This document shows, in pieces, positions 43,561 to 53,840 of a stretch of 64,000 nucleotides of DNA. The stretch is from Phocoena phocoena (taxonomy: Eukaryota > Chordata > Mammalia > Artiodactyla > Phocoenidae): assembly GCF_963924675.1 (NCBI RefSeq), contig NC_089228.1, positions 90,302,894 to 90,366,893 of the forward strand, written 5' to 3'. Position 1 is the stretch's first letter; the number at the start of each line of letters is the position of its first letter. The position numbers were made by a program, and so were the translations under genes. The notes beneath the pieces were generated by a model that saw only the letters and a program-made list of their open reading frames with translations, searched no databases and had not been told where the DNA came from.

Positions 43561-44689
43561 ATGCCTCCCTCCTCCACCCCATCATGCTTGGTCATTGAGC
43601 AGAGGCTGCTTGAGAAAAGCTTGACCTTGAAGTGAACACTAAGGTCGGTCATGCAGGCGTAGCAGTTGCAGACCATCCACCAGCCGCACTGCTCACAACA
43701 GTCTTCTCTTCGTGGGTGATGGGAGCAGCTCACGTCTGGGGCTAGAGCAGTCCATCCGGGGCACCACTCAGATCCACCTCTTCATACACATTTGGGTGGC
43801 AGCTCCTCCACAGCTCTTACAAGCCTCTGTCTCTCCCGTTGCCAAGATCTGTGAACACATCTACTGTCAGCCCTGAGCTGCAGAGAAGTGTCACCACTGA
43901 CCTTCTTAGTGATGCGGTGCCTCTCAGTGCCACACTCCCAATGGTCTTAGCGGATGGTGTGTGCACTGGGTCCTCCTGGGGAGCTACAGCTCTGGGGGGT
44001 CTCCTGACCTTACGTGATCTATCCACCCCAGTGTGCCCGCGCTCTCAGGTTCCTTATTCCTTCATGTGCCTTTTGTTATGGCAACTCAGACATTTCATCT
44101 TTGCTCAACAGGGACAAATACTGCTTCCTTTGGGCCTCTAAGAGCCATCAGTCCTGGGGATTCTTTCCAAAGCATTGTATCCTGTGTCCCAAGAAAGTGC
44201 TCCCAAATCAATAAATTCTTGCTCTTCACATCCTGGTTCCTTTGAACAGGTACCTGTAAAATCCAACAATGGCTTCTGATAGTTCTTTCAGCTTCTTTGA
44301 GGTGCAGTCTCCTTGCTCACTTATCAGTCTAAGCGATCCCCCAGAAGGGTTATGCTGGGATTTAACTGTCATGATCAGTTTGGCAGCCAGAAGAGGATGT
44401 GACACGTCCTGAGGGGACACCTTTTGCTTCGTAGGGGAGAGACCTCTGCAGTGTCTTCTTCCACATGGAAAGTGCTAACTCTTAACAAGGAGGGATGGGG
44501 CACGCCTGTGGATCCTGAGAGGATAGGTAAGTCTGCAGACGCAGTCATCAAAGCATCCAGTCAGGTAACCCTATTCCATGGTGCAGGGGCAGGACTTTCC
44601 CAGGCAGGACTCTAACTTTAGCATAAAACACCCATCCCATTTTATCATTGGCTTTCTCAAACCATAACCAGTGCTGACTGAGTCATTTT
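43561..44689. other. LTR-element-associated sequence, unassigned
   Basis: Lies between two related antisense LTRs. It contains 'aatcaataaattcttgctcttcaca' at 44206-44230, resembling a plus-strand LTR polyadenylation region. Several short overlapping frames on both strands (43817-44420) show no recognisable gag, pol or env motif. It may be a decayed internal region or another LTR. Confidence 0.4.
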
Positions 44690-45050
44690 GAGCTCCCTGG
44701 GAAGCAGTTGCCAAGACTGAATTAAAAGTACACGAGATTTTTAAGGAGGACTGTCTGTGAAAAGTAATGGCAGAGTGAACAGAGGTGGGCAAGAAGAGCC
44801 TTAGACCACGAGGCGGAGGGCTGACACCTCTTAAAAGAACAAGAGGACGATGGAACACTGAGCAGAAAGAGCCCCAGACTGCAGCTCTGAGAAAGTCACG
44901 GGCAAGCTGATGGGAGCCCGAGGGCCACGACTGCCTACTAGAACATTTCTGCAGTGGCAGAAGTGGCCTGACTTGAGCACTCTCAGCGTGCTCAGACATC
45001 AGCTCAAATATTTGGGAAGAATGGGACCTCTACGCGAGGGCCTCTGCGGA
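44690..45050 (-). mobile_element. Antisense LTR, copy B
   Basis: Plus-strand text 'agcagttgccaagactgaattaaaagtacacgagatttttaaggagg' parallels copy A ('ggacactaagacagaattagaaattcaagagatttattgagg'). 'actgagcagaaagagccccagactgcag' parallels copies A and C. 142-codon minus-strand frame at 44571-44999 has no known domain. Confidence 0.55.
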
Positions 45051-45419
45051 TCCTGAGGGTGTGGCCCTGGAGGTGGTCAGCTGACTCTACTCACAGCAGT
45101 TCCTCACTTCAAGGGAGTTCCCAGTGGCTCACCAAAGACCTGCAGAAGTGGCTCAGAGCCATTTGGGGTCTACCCCATCTAATCTTCTTTTGATAAAGTC
45201 CAAGTTTCTCAGACTGTCTGCATTAGATTTAGGTTGGCACTACTGTAAAGTCTGGAGAATTCTCAGTGCCTTCAAGAATCTGCATCGTAATCTCTGTTTC
45301 TTACTAGGACGTTCTATTATCACCCCCCAAAGACTCCTCCAGGTTGTCCATCCCCAACCTCGTGCAGGTGTGTTGACTGTACCTGAAGCTCTCTTAGGTC
45401 CTAGCTCCCAGAAGTCAGG
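45051..45419. other. Unassigned; possible old LINE debris
   Basis: 'gataaagtccaagtttctcagactgtctgcattag' recalls an L2-type segment but is too weak to call. The 101-codon frame at 45124-45429 has no recognised feature. Confidence 0.35.
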
Positions 45420-45615
45420 CAGAGCTTGACTTGAATATTAGTTGAGTGATGTGAGCCTCGGAAAAACATTTGACCTGTGTCACCATAGATTTTCCATTGG
45501 CAAAATGGGAACTATTGTCCCTTCCTCAAGAAGGTTGTTATGCAGTTTAAATAATATGTGTAGGAAGTGCCTAGTACAGCACCTGGCACAAAGCCACTAT
45601 TTCAATATTAGTTTC
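45420..45615 (+). mobile_element. MIR SINE
   Basis: Sense MIR: 'gtgatgtgagcctcggaaaaacatttgacctgtg', 'ggcaaaatgggaactattgtcccttcctc', 'agaaggttgttatgcagtttaaataatatgtg', 'tagtacagcacctggcac'. Confidence 0.82.
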
Positions 45616-47694
45616 TGGTGCCCTCCCTTGCTCAGGTGGCCTGAAGAATATTCCCCTGGTCCATTGTTAAGTCTGTTTCTCATGCTTTTTATAAGGAATT
45701 TCACCTCATCCTCCTTTCCAAGGTAATATCCAGAACTATCTGCTTTACGTTAGTAGATTCCTGAGTTCTATCTTCTATTTAGAAGTCGCTTTCCAAGTTT
45801 AGCCCATTTCTACCTTTCTTTTCTACCCTGGAGGGATATTTCTTGAGATCAGCTCATGTTTATATCAAGGAAAGTTGATGTCACCTTCCAGCAAAAGAGT
45901 GAACCTGTGACTCAGGCCACCAACTCTGCCCACATCCCCACGTTCTCTCAGGGTTCTCCCTTCGGTACCCACATCAACCTGCCCATCTCCCACCCTCCTG
46001 AGTAGATGTAAAAACCTTGTGATGTTAAAATGCTCTCAACTTACTGACATTACAACAGGCTTTTTTTTTTTTTTTTTTTTTAAAGAGCACTGTTGTTCCT
46101 TTCCTCATTCCTCGTCACGTTTACCACTCAAAATACACACGTTCTGGGCATATGCCGGCACAAATACGCAGACATACTGACTTGAAAAGAGGCATATTTT
46201 TGCACTCCTTGACATCTGCTTATGTTGGTTAAACACACAACTCTTCTGTTCGTGTTTCAACATGGTCAGAAAACACACTTGAATGTGTCAAGCCTGTATG
46301 TGTCTTCCTTAATAATTGATGGAAATCGTCGCAGGCACAATCCAGCATCACTTAGGTCACTTAGGGACGATGGCTGAGGTGAATGGGGGGTGCGGTTGGA
46401 TGAGCCCATCACTTGTTGGGTTGGTGGGTGGCAGGTAGACAGTCACCCTTTCTCTTGCCCCTCCTCTGCTATTTCTCTTTCTATGCTTTTCTTATTCCTT
46501 AAGAGAAATCAGGTCAGCTTTCCTGTCAAGACTAAAGTAAATTAAGAAAAATCAGGATTGATTTCTCACTGTGGATAAATTGAGCCATAAAAGAGACTCC
46601 TTTTCACTCTGTTCCGCCATTTTGCCATCAATCTATAGAATAACATGGTTGCTCTGATTATATACATTTGAGGACAGTACATACTATCATAGAGACTTAG
46701 CTGGGTTATTGTAAACTTAAATGTTACGTATTCTTATTTGGGAGCCCCTAAATTTACAACTGTAATATGGCATCACCCCTGGCTTTTATACACAGAGAAT
46801 GGCACAATTTTCTTCCATTTTCTTCATTTGCATGTTGAAATTCTATTCACAACTCTCATTCATTTACATATATATATTCAAATGGTTGTTGGATTCTTTT
46901 CACAGCATTGCATTTTATGCAGCAGGCTACCTTCATCCATATTTTATTGCAAAGAGATTACCATTACTCTTAGGTATTTTAAAATATGAGCTTACAAATA
47001 TGTTGCTTACAAAACAGAAAAAAAAATTAAACAACCTGAAACACACAAAGACAACCCATCAAATTCAGATGACTAGATGTATGGCTGGAAGGTTATAGCT
47101 CCTGTCCAAACTAAACCCTTTAGTAATGATTGCGTTGCCTTTAATTCTGTAAATGACAGTCTCCCAGCAGGCTGCACTATTCTGATCGCACTCTCATCAT
47201 TGCTATAATTGGCTGCCTGTGAAACTCTCGTCGCAGACAGCCTTGTTAGCTCACAGGGAAGAACGGTACAGGCAACACATCAAAAGGTTGAATATGGAAA
47301 AGGCATGAAAGAGCCTAGCAGCCTGCTGCATCCTGGTCATTGAAGAGCAGGAGAATCTTTGTGTGCACGTGCGTGTGTGTGTGTACACGCACACAGCAGC
47401 CCCTACGCTGAGGACTGCCAAACGAGGGGAAAATAATCAGCGGGAGAATGGAGATACTGTGAGACAAAAGCACACAATTCACAGAATAACTTCCTAATCT
47501 TTAGATGAAATCCGCTAGTGCTGCTACCAAACACCTGTGCAATTATCTCTCGATCGTAGTTATCAATGGATTTGATCGTGACAGTCCAGAGGCTCTGAGG
47601 CATTGACTTTTGCCTTTCCTTTACATTGAGAGTTGTGACGGAGAATAAAAGCACTTACAGTTGGAATTCTGATTTCCAAGTGGATTTGAAAGCA
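45616..47694. other. Unassigned; apparently unique sequence
   Basis: A 21-base T run at 46061-46081 is the only simple feature besides the GT tract at 47360-47395. 47100-47660 has balanced composition, many CpGs for this window, and no repeat signature. The 83-codon minus frame at 47403-47654 has no recognised domain. Confidence 0.4.
47360..47395. repeat. Alternating purine/pyrimidine (GT) tract with inverted repeat
   Basis: Thirty-six bases alternate pyrimidine and purine without a break. GTGCGTGT at 47369-47376 is the inverse complement of ACACGCAC at 47385-47392, so both Z-DNA and a small hairpin are possible. Confidence 0.88.
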
Positions 47695-47965
47695 TAGGAA
47701 AGTGCAAAGAAAATTGCTCTTAGAACCAGGGAGAACCAGGGTTTTACCCCAGGTTTACTGATTCTTGGCTGTGTGACGCTGGGGGAAAATATCAACCTTC
47801 CAACCAGCGGTTGGCTCAGCCATTAAATGGAGATAGTGATGTCTACTTTGTAGGGTTTTCTGGGGACTAGATGACTTGGTGTGGCAAGCACCATGTGGGA
47901 TCCTGTTTCTTTCTTAGTAGACACTCGGTTAGCTGTTGTTGTAGATATTGCTGTTTCTATTTGTT
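47695..47965 (+). mobile_element. MIR SINE, near full length
   Basis: Sense MIR: 'gcataggaaagtgcaaagaaaattgctcttagaaccaggg', 'gtgtgacgctgggggaaaatatcaacc', 'attaaatggagatagtgatgtctactttgtagggtt', 'agtagacactcggttagctgttgtt'. Confidence 0.78.
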
Positions 47966-48329
47966 GGGAGAAAATATAGGCACTAAAAAGAGTAGAGACT
48001 CCCTTCAGCCTGTCCTTGTAGATAACTTTAGCATGGTTGAATAACTGATGGTATCTTTCCTGTCCTCTTTACAAGGAAATGAGGAAGAAACATTTCCCGA
48101 CGTGCCGTAGAAGCACAGAACATCAGGAAGAAATACAATCCATACAAAATTCACTTCATCGGCGTGTGGTGTATCTCTTGCTCATGGGATTGTCTTCCTG
48201 ACCCCAAAACTAATCCCAGAAATATGCTTTACTCATCCACAGAGTTTTATAAAATGTGATATCCTCCCTTTACAAAGAGGGCAGAAAGGATTACCATTGT
48301 CCTTTAATCAGAACAACAGTTTTCAGTTT

Positions 48330-48695
48330 CCTCTTTGAAGTAGAAGCTATGTGCTACCCAGATTATCCCCTTGGGGACCAAGGCACTTCTTCCCTCAGCC
48401 TGCCAGGAGTGTCTGCTGCTAATGGCTCACAGCTGAGTCTTTCCCTGGGACTTTCAGCCAACAAGAGCTGATTCCCCCAAGATAATGTCCATTTCTTGTG
48501 GCAGCCTTTATCCAATGACTCATGGATGCAGGGTATGAGGTTTAGCCCTCTTGTCTCAATATGGGACTACTCTGAAGGGCCATCCCAGGCCCAGAACTCC
48601 CCATAATATCAGAGGATCCCTTTATTGGAACTGCTTTGCAGTCCAACTTTTCCTTCCTTGAGTCACTGATAGGAGCTGTTCCAAGAGCACTCAAG
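48330..48695 (+). mobile_element. 5' LTR of an ERVL/MaLR-like element, first part
   Basis: 'cctgccaggagtgtctgctgctaatgg', 'tccaatgactcatggatgcagggtatgagg', 'gggactactctgaagggccatcccaggcccagaactcccc' and 'actgataggagctgttccaagagcactc'. The homologous plus-strand block recurs at 50575-50920, giving a pair of LTRs. It is interrupted at 48696 by antisense LTR copy C. Confidence 0.62.
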
Positions 48696-49075
48696 TGTCG
48701 GTTAATGTCCTCCAAGAAGAAGATGCCAAACTAGAATTAGACATGCTTGTGAAAGAGAAAGAGCAGAAGCAGCAGGAGGAAGCAGGAGGGCCTTCAGTGT
48801 GGGCTGTAGGCCTGACACCTATGGAAGGAGAGAAGAAAGGAAGTAGGATTGAGTAGGAAAAGCCTCAAACTGTAGTATAATTCTCAAAAAGTCTTAGCGA
48901 GGCTGATGAGGGGTCCCAGAGCAGTGACTGCCCATTAGAGGAGTCCTGAGTTGGGCAGAAATAGTCTAGCTCTAGTACCCCTGCTATGGTAAGTAACTGG
49001 CCTGGAGGACCCCAGGGAGACCATGGTTACAGTGTGAATGCTGCACAAAAGAAAAAAAAAAAAGTCATGTCATCT
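48696..49075 (-). mobile_element. Antisense LTR, copy C, inserted in the 5' LTR
   Basis: Begins TGTCGGTTAATG on the plus strand, the complement of an LTR ending ...CATTAACCGACA. It shares 'tgagtaggaaaagcctcaaactg' with copies A and B. Right limit uncertain, between the 'gctgcaca' at 49041-49048 and an A-run ending about 49063. Confidence 0.55.
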
Positions 49076-49228
49076 AGAGGTTCTCATCCAACTTCTTTCC
49101 TTGTAGCTGGTTGTTCTGTGGGTAGATCTGAGTGACATCACCATGGTCACCACATTTCCTGGATTATCTTCCTGCAGTGAAACTCTCCATCTCATGGTCA
49201 TCTTTCAGGGAACCTGATCTGAGACAGT
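49076..49228 (+). mobile_element. 5' LTR, second part
   Basis: 'tctcatccaacttctttccttgtag' to 'ctcatggtcatctttcagggaacctgatctgagaca'. It is immediately followed by a primer binding site, which places the LTR end at about 49226-49228. Confidence 0.6.
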
Positions 49229-49242
49229 TGGTGTCAGGAGTG
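49229..49242 (+). other. tRNA-Leu-type primer binding site
   Basis: TGGTGTCAGGAGTG at 49229-49242 equals the complement of the 3' end of tRNA-Leu, the primer used by ERVL and its MaLR relatives. The match stops after 14 bases, then a short interruption precedes a 'gtgggatt' that could be the displaced remainder. Confidence 0.65.
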
Positions 49243-50574
49243 TTCTGTGGGATTCTAAAATGGGATTTTGAAGCTGGATTATGTATGGGCTGGCTGGGGA
49301 TGAGGACCCTATCATGGGTGGTAGGTGAAGCGCTCACACTCCCTGGCATGCGGCAGCTGTGCAATTGTTAACATTCCACTGATGGTAAACTGGGATGGGA
49401 TATTGATGGAAGGGGTGCAATGGCAGGTGCAATATCTCAGGCATGTGAGAGGATGGAGCAGTAGTATTACAAACACAAAGGAATCCGAAGGCTGTTGCCG
49501 AGTGAAATTTTTGCACTGGAGAGACAGTGAAAGGTGAGAGTGATTAATCACCAACTGAAGGCGAAGTGTGAAAGTCAAAGGGTCTCTGGCAACACATAAA
49601 GGGACTCTTATCTCCTAGAGCCAGAGGGCAGAGCAGGCCAAAGATCAGCCCCAAGACTTAATTATAAGGATAACAAAGATCCAGAAAGGTTACATTCTCA
49701 ACTCTGGGAAATCTGCTTTCCCAAGGTCAGAGCCCTTGTTGAGAAAGAGTTAACCCTGAAGTATCTAAATCAATGCACCCCAAAATATGAAAATCCCAGA
49801 TACTTACAAAACTTGGGACCTGCAGAAGTGGCCTACGCCTCCCTATTAAGCACCAACACTCCCTTCTTTCTTGAAGGCAATGAGGACACTTCTGTCTTGC
49901 AGGACAGCATTCAATCATGTTAGAATCTACCCCTCCTCTGTTTTCCTGGCCACTAGACCAGAAATTAGGGCCAAGTCTTTATATAACATGCTGGGAAGTG
50001 CTGGGCTTGGTAGGGAAGGACAGAACTATACTCTGAAAGGGTCATAGAACCTAATGAACATACACTGGTAAAAGCAAGGTGAGTATCGTGGAACTGAATC
50101 CTGAGGGTTCTAGACCACAGGGTTAGGACATAAAATTAGTTAAGGGAGAGTTTACTGATATGGGAGCACTGTGACACAGGATTTAACAGCCTTATAAAGC
50201 CCCAAGAAATGTCGCTGGGATGGCTTGTAGAGCTTGGATGTTGCAATGACCAATGCTTAAAGAAGAGGGATCACAGAGCTGCCTTGGCAGTGATGTTAGT
50301 GGAGGCTGGGACACTTGGGTGGGAAGTAGAGGAGCATTGGGAGTGATACAGAGGTTGAGGACCCACTGCAGCCGTGGGGGCTCTGGTTCACCTCACTGAC
50401 CTTCCTCCTGTAAGTTTCCCCACAACACAAGACCATCAGAAATTCTGAAGGGGCTGCTCCCAGATGGGATAAACTTAATATACAAAGCAAGTCGATCTGA
50501 GTGGCACAAGCAGTGGGTTGTGGATGCACTGTGGAGAACTGCCCAGCCCCCTTCAGGACCCAGGCGCTCATTCT
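49243..50574 (+). mobile_element. Internal region of the ERVL/MaLR-like element, decayed
   Basis: About 1.3 kb between the primer binding site and the second LTR, much shorter than an autonomous ERVL. The frames it contains (60-104 codons, both strands) show no recognised gag, protease, RT or integrase motif. 50010-50200 ('gtatcgtggaactgaatcctgagggttct', 'gggagagtttactgatatgggag') recalls MaLR internal text. Non-autonomous or heavily deleted. Confidence 0.5.
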
Positions 50575-50920
50575 TCCACCTGCCAGGAGTGCTGGTGGCT
50601 GATAGATCGTAGAGGAATCCCTGCCCGGAATTCATCATTGGCTGATGGGAGTTGCCTTTCTCAAGACTAGGCCTGCATCCAATGACTAGTCGATATAGGT
50701 GGTACAAAGGTCTGACTTTTTACCTCAGTTCAGGACAATGCTGAAGGGTCATTCCAGCTTCAGAGCTCCCTCTGCAATCAGCTGAGACCTTTCTTGCAGC
50801 AACGTCATTGACGTTCAATATTTCCCTGTACTCAACCCCACTTCCTCCCCTTTCCCATGGGTATTGGTCCTGTGAGAACTCCTCAATAAACCTTCTTAAT
50901 TTAAATTTCCTTTTCTAAAA
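50575..50920 (+). mobile_element. 3' LTR of the ERVL/MaLR-like element
   Basis: 'cctgccaggagtgctggtggctgatag', 'tccaatgactagtcgatatagg', 'gacaatgctgaagggtcattccagcttcagagctccc' and a polyadenylation signal in 'tgagaactcctcaataaacc'. Collinear with 48400-48695 of the 5' LTR. Confidence 0.6.
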
Positions 50921-51734
50921 GGAGAAAGTCAAAAACATTTATGTTTTTTCCATCTTATATACAAGGGGACTAATACTCCATATATGGCATGGGGGCAGTG
51001 AAGAGGGCTATATGACAGGCAGAAGAGTAGGGTCAAGTTACCAGAGAAATGGCACAACATTTATTATTGTGGGACGTCTGAGTTGGCAGAATATGTTGGA
51101 GAACTGTGCCATCTGAAGGGCATTTCTAAGGTGGCAGTGAACATTTGGAACCTCTGAGCATATTCAGAATTGCTCCTTGAGATCCATCTGTGCTTTACAC
51201 TCTTTGTGCCCACGTGCTTGCAGAAGCTAGACAGACAGGTGACTGCAGTTGTCAGTGGGTGCCCGCAAGGACTAGTGAGGCTGCTGCAGCAGAGATCTCA
51301 GAAGTATTCCTGGTCTCTTCCATTCTCTCTCTTCTGCCAGAGCATTTCTGTCATTAACAACTTTGTTTTCTCTAATTTTTCATGCTGGAATAGAGAGAAA
51401 ACTAAACTTAAGATCAGAAACCCTGGTTCTTGTCTGAATTCTCCATTTGTGGGACTCTCCAGCTTCACATTTATAAAATGGAGTATCCTACAACACCAGT
51501 TCTCCTGGGATAGGTTACAAGCTGTGGACCCACGGTCTCCCCAGAAAAATGTGCAGACACTGTCTTATACACGTTGATCTTCCCTCAAGTCATGTTGAAC
51601 ATAATCTTATCTAAAGTGACCTCTAAGTTTGATGGCTGTAACACTAAACCTTAAAGTCCTTGTTAATTCTCCAGTTCACACCTGTCCCTACTCTTGCCAC
51701 CAGATAGACCAGTGCCGATTGTTAATGAGGGCAA
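50921..51734. other. No feature recognised
   Basis: The 135-codon plus-strand frame at 51170-51577 has no recognisable domain, signal or exon boundary that I would support. No named repeat. Confidence 0.4.
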
Positions 51735-51860
51735 GAGTATTTATTGAATGCGTACCTGCTGAGGACCAAGAATGGAAATAAGCTCTAGGGTATAATACTT
51801 TGTAAGATAAGTCTTGCCCCATGAAGTAAAGACACTTCAGGTGATACAGAGTAAGGAATT
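51735..51860 (-). mobile_element. L2 LINE 3'-end fragment
   Basis: 'gagtatttattgaatgcgtacctgctgaggaccaag' resembles the antisense L2 end (tatttattgagcacctactatgtgcc). It lies in register with the L2 text at 52545-52770 and 53690-53840. Confidence 0.45.
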
Positions 51861-51889
51861 TATTCTAGGGACTATGCCTTAACCAATTG

Positions 51890-52370
51890 CAGGTGCTGGT
51901 GAAGAAGCCTTTGAAAGGCTATTACTTCTGAACCTGGTGATGAGCCTGAAATCATGGCAGGTCATCAAGGCCAGCAGTCGGGAAGAAAACATGCATATGA
52001 AGCAGGGGAGAGTGAGGACAAACTGGAGCTTGTAAACAACAACCTGAAACACATGAAATCAATGACATTCATAACCTGCAGAAGAAGGGCTGTCCTTTGC
52101 CATGGAGCTGCAAAAGTGCCTGGACCCGGATGAGAAGTGACGGGGGGAAATCTGGCAGGAATTGGAGGAGCTGTGAGCTCAGCTGCTGTCCCACCACAGC
52201 ATCAGTGAGGATGCCTGTGAGCTGCAGCAGCCATTGGTGCCCGACACCAACCTTCAGAGATGGATGGTTGCTGATATACTTCTGCCGCAAACTCTCACAC
52301 TATCTTCTCTGATGGCCAGTAGAGGGGATCTTGGAACCACAGTTTCAGCTAAGCTAATGTGACAAAGTGC
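51890..52370 (+). pseudogene. Unassigned decayed coding stretch, probable processed pseudogene
   Basis: I do not recognise the parent gene. In one frame, 52097-52360 reads coherently for about 85 codons: 'MELQKCLDPDEK', 'EIWQELEEL', 'AQLLSHHSISEDACELQQPL', 'NLQRWMVADILLP'. It is broken only by two TGA stops (52138-52140 and 52174-52176), each one CpG transition away from CGA (Arg). Upstream, about 51900-52036, another frame reads 'EEAFERLLLLNLVMSLKSWQ' before a stop. The downstream A-rich stretch with AATAAA at about 52446-52451 could be a 3' UTR and tail. The Glu/Leu-rich text suggests a helical, perhaps coiled-coil, protein. It could also be a chance frame or part of an unknown repeat. Confidence 0.4.
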
Positions 52371-52544
52371 ACATCTGCCCCAAATACGAGTAACATAGGG
52401 TCTTTCCCTCAAGTGTGGAGGGATGAAGGGAAAAAACCAAAAACAAATAAATGTCTCAAAAGGTAAAATACAGATTTCCTTTTCTAGAGTAGATGGGGCA
52501 TAGAGGGAGTGGCCAAGTTCCCTGGAGAGAAGTGGAGATTTCAT

Positions 52545-52770
52545 GGAGAAGAAAACTCCAAGAGCATCACAGGCAGAGGAAAAAGCAAGAGATAGGAAAC
52601 CAAGGGCTGAACAATCACGGTACTTTCAAAAATCAGAAACGGTTGGGCTAAGCCTGGGGATAAAGATGAGGAGATAAATAATTGGAGAAAAAAACAAAGG
52701 ACAAGATCATGGAGGATTTCATAGACCACGCTGAGGTGCAAGAAGTTTGGACTTGATTCTGCTTCGTGGT
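52545..52770 (-). mobile_element. L2 LINE fragment, left of insertion
   Basis: 'aagagcatcacaggcagaggaaaaagcaag' and 'caagatcatggaggatttcatagaccacgctgaggtgcaagaagtttggacttgattctg' match antisense L2. The next L2 words appear only at 53690, after about 0.9 kb of inserted sequence. Confidence 0.65.
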
Positions 52771-52837
52771 TGTTGATTCGAGTTTTATATTGTGATATGT
52801 AAAACTATTTTAATAACTAATCAAAGAAGAAAACCCC

Positions 52838-53215
52838 AGGACTTCCCTGGTGGTGCAGTGGTTAAGAATCCAACTGCCAATGCAGGGGACACAAGTTCAA
52901 GCCCTGGTCCGGGAAGACCCCACATGCCGTGGAGCAACTAAGCCCGTGAGTCACAATAACTGAGCCTGTGCTCTAGATCCTGTGAGCCACAACTACTGAG
53001 CCCGCGTGCCACACCTACTGAGGCTGCGTGCCACACCTACTGAGCCCGTGTGCCTAGAGCCCATGCTCTACAACAAGAGAAGCCACCGCAACGAGAGAAG
53101 CCCTCGCACCACGGCGAAGAGTAGCCCACACTTGCTGCAACTGGAGAAAGCCCGCGCGCAGCAACAAAGACCCAGTGCAGCCAAAAATAAATAAATGAAT
53201 AAATAAATAAATCAG
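52838..53215 (+). mobile_element. CHR-type SINE, long form
   Basis: Sense copy: 'ggacttccctggtggtgcagtggttaagaatcc' head, 'gttcaagccctggtcc' (B-box region), four '(ct)actgagcc' units, 'aagcccgcgcgcagcaacaaagacccagtgcagcc', and a (AATA)n tail. One unit ('gcgtgccacacctactgag') is duplicated at about 53003-53044. Confidence 0.94.
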
Positions 53216-53689
53216 TAAAAAAGAATAAAGGGCCTTAATTAGAAAAAAGATATGTAAAAAATATGTAACAAAATATGCACAGCTTTCAAATAAAGCTGCT
53301 CCTGTCATTTCCATTTAATTGAAAAATATCATGAGACTGCAAGAGTAGCTATTAAAAACCAGTTCCTAATTTCAAGTACTTACCAGTGTGAATTAGGATT
53401 TAAAAAAAATTTTCTTAAAATTCTAAACCAAACACAGAAATAAAACTGGACATCGAACTTGCTGTAAGAGTAAAATTTTATTCACAACTAAAACTTTATT
53501 CCCAAACCTGATTTTAAATTTTGGTAATAATCTTAATAATCTCAATGTTCTCATTGATTGACCTAATAATCAACTAGTTGGAATTCATAAAATAAATTCC
53601 TGTTTCAATACTTAATCAGTTTAAAATACTTACTACTTTGAGGTAATATTTTGTTTTCAAACAGTATCCCACCTGTACAAGATAGGAAT
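53216..53689. other. No feature recognised
   Basis: AT-rich filler between the SINE and the continuation of the L2. Part of the sequence that interrupts the L2, origin unknown. Confidence 0.4.
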
Positions 53690-53840
53690 TAAAAATTGTG
53701 AACATAGGTAATGGTGAGCCGTAAAGGATTTTAAGAGCAACATGATAATTTTTTTTAATTTGAAAAAAAATTACGTTGATGGTGCGGTTAGAAAAGAATT
53801 GGAGAGAGACAAGTCTGAAGCACAGTTTTTGCAGTCCAGG
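53690..53840 (-). mobile_element. L2 LINE fragment, right of insertion
   Basis: 'taatggtgagccgtaaaggattttaagagcaacatgataa' continues the antisense L2 text (gggaagccattgaagggttttaagcaggggagtgacatgat) that breaks off near 52770. Confidence 0.6.

Noticed and set aside
43455..43733. 92-codon Cys-rich minus-strand frame (CCEQCGWWMVCNCYAC)
   Set aside because: It looked like a small Cys-rich protein, but about a third overlaps an LTR and I know no matching family. Treated as LTR-associated chance frame.
47403..47654. 83-codon minus-strand frame in unique sequence
   Set aside because: Considered as an exon. No domain recognised and no convincing splice pair; kept only as part of a possibly conserved non-coding stretch.
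51170..51577. 135-codon plus-strand frame
   Set aside because: Longest non-repeat frame, but no motif, signal peptide or known family is visible and codon usage does not look coding.
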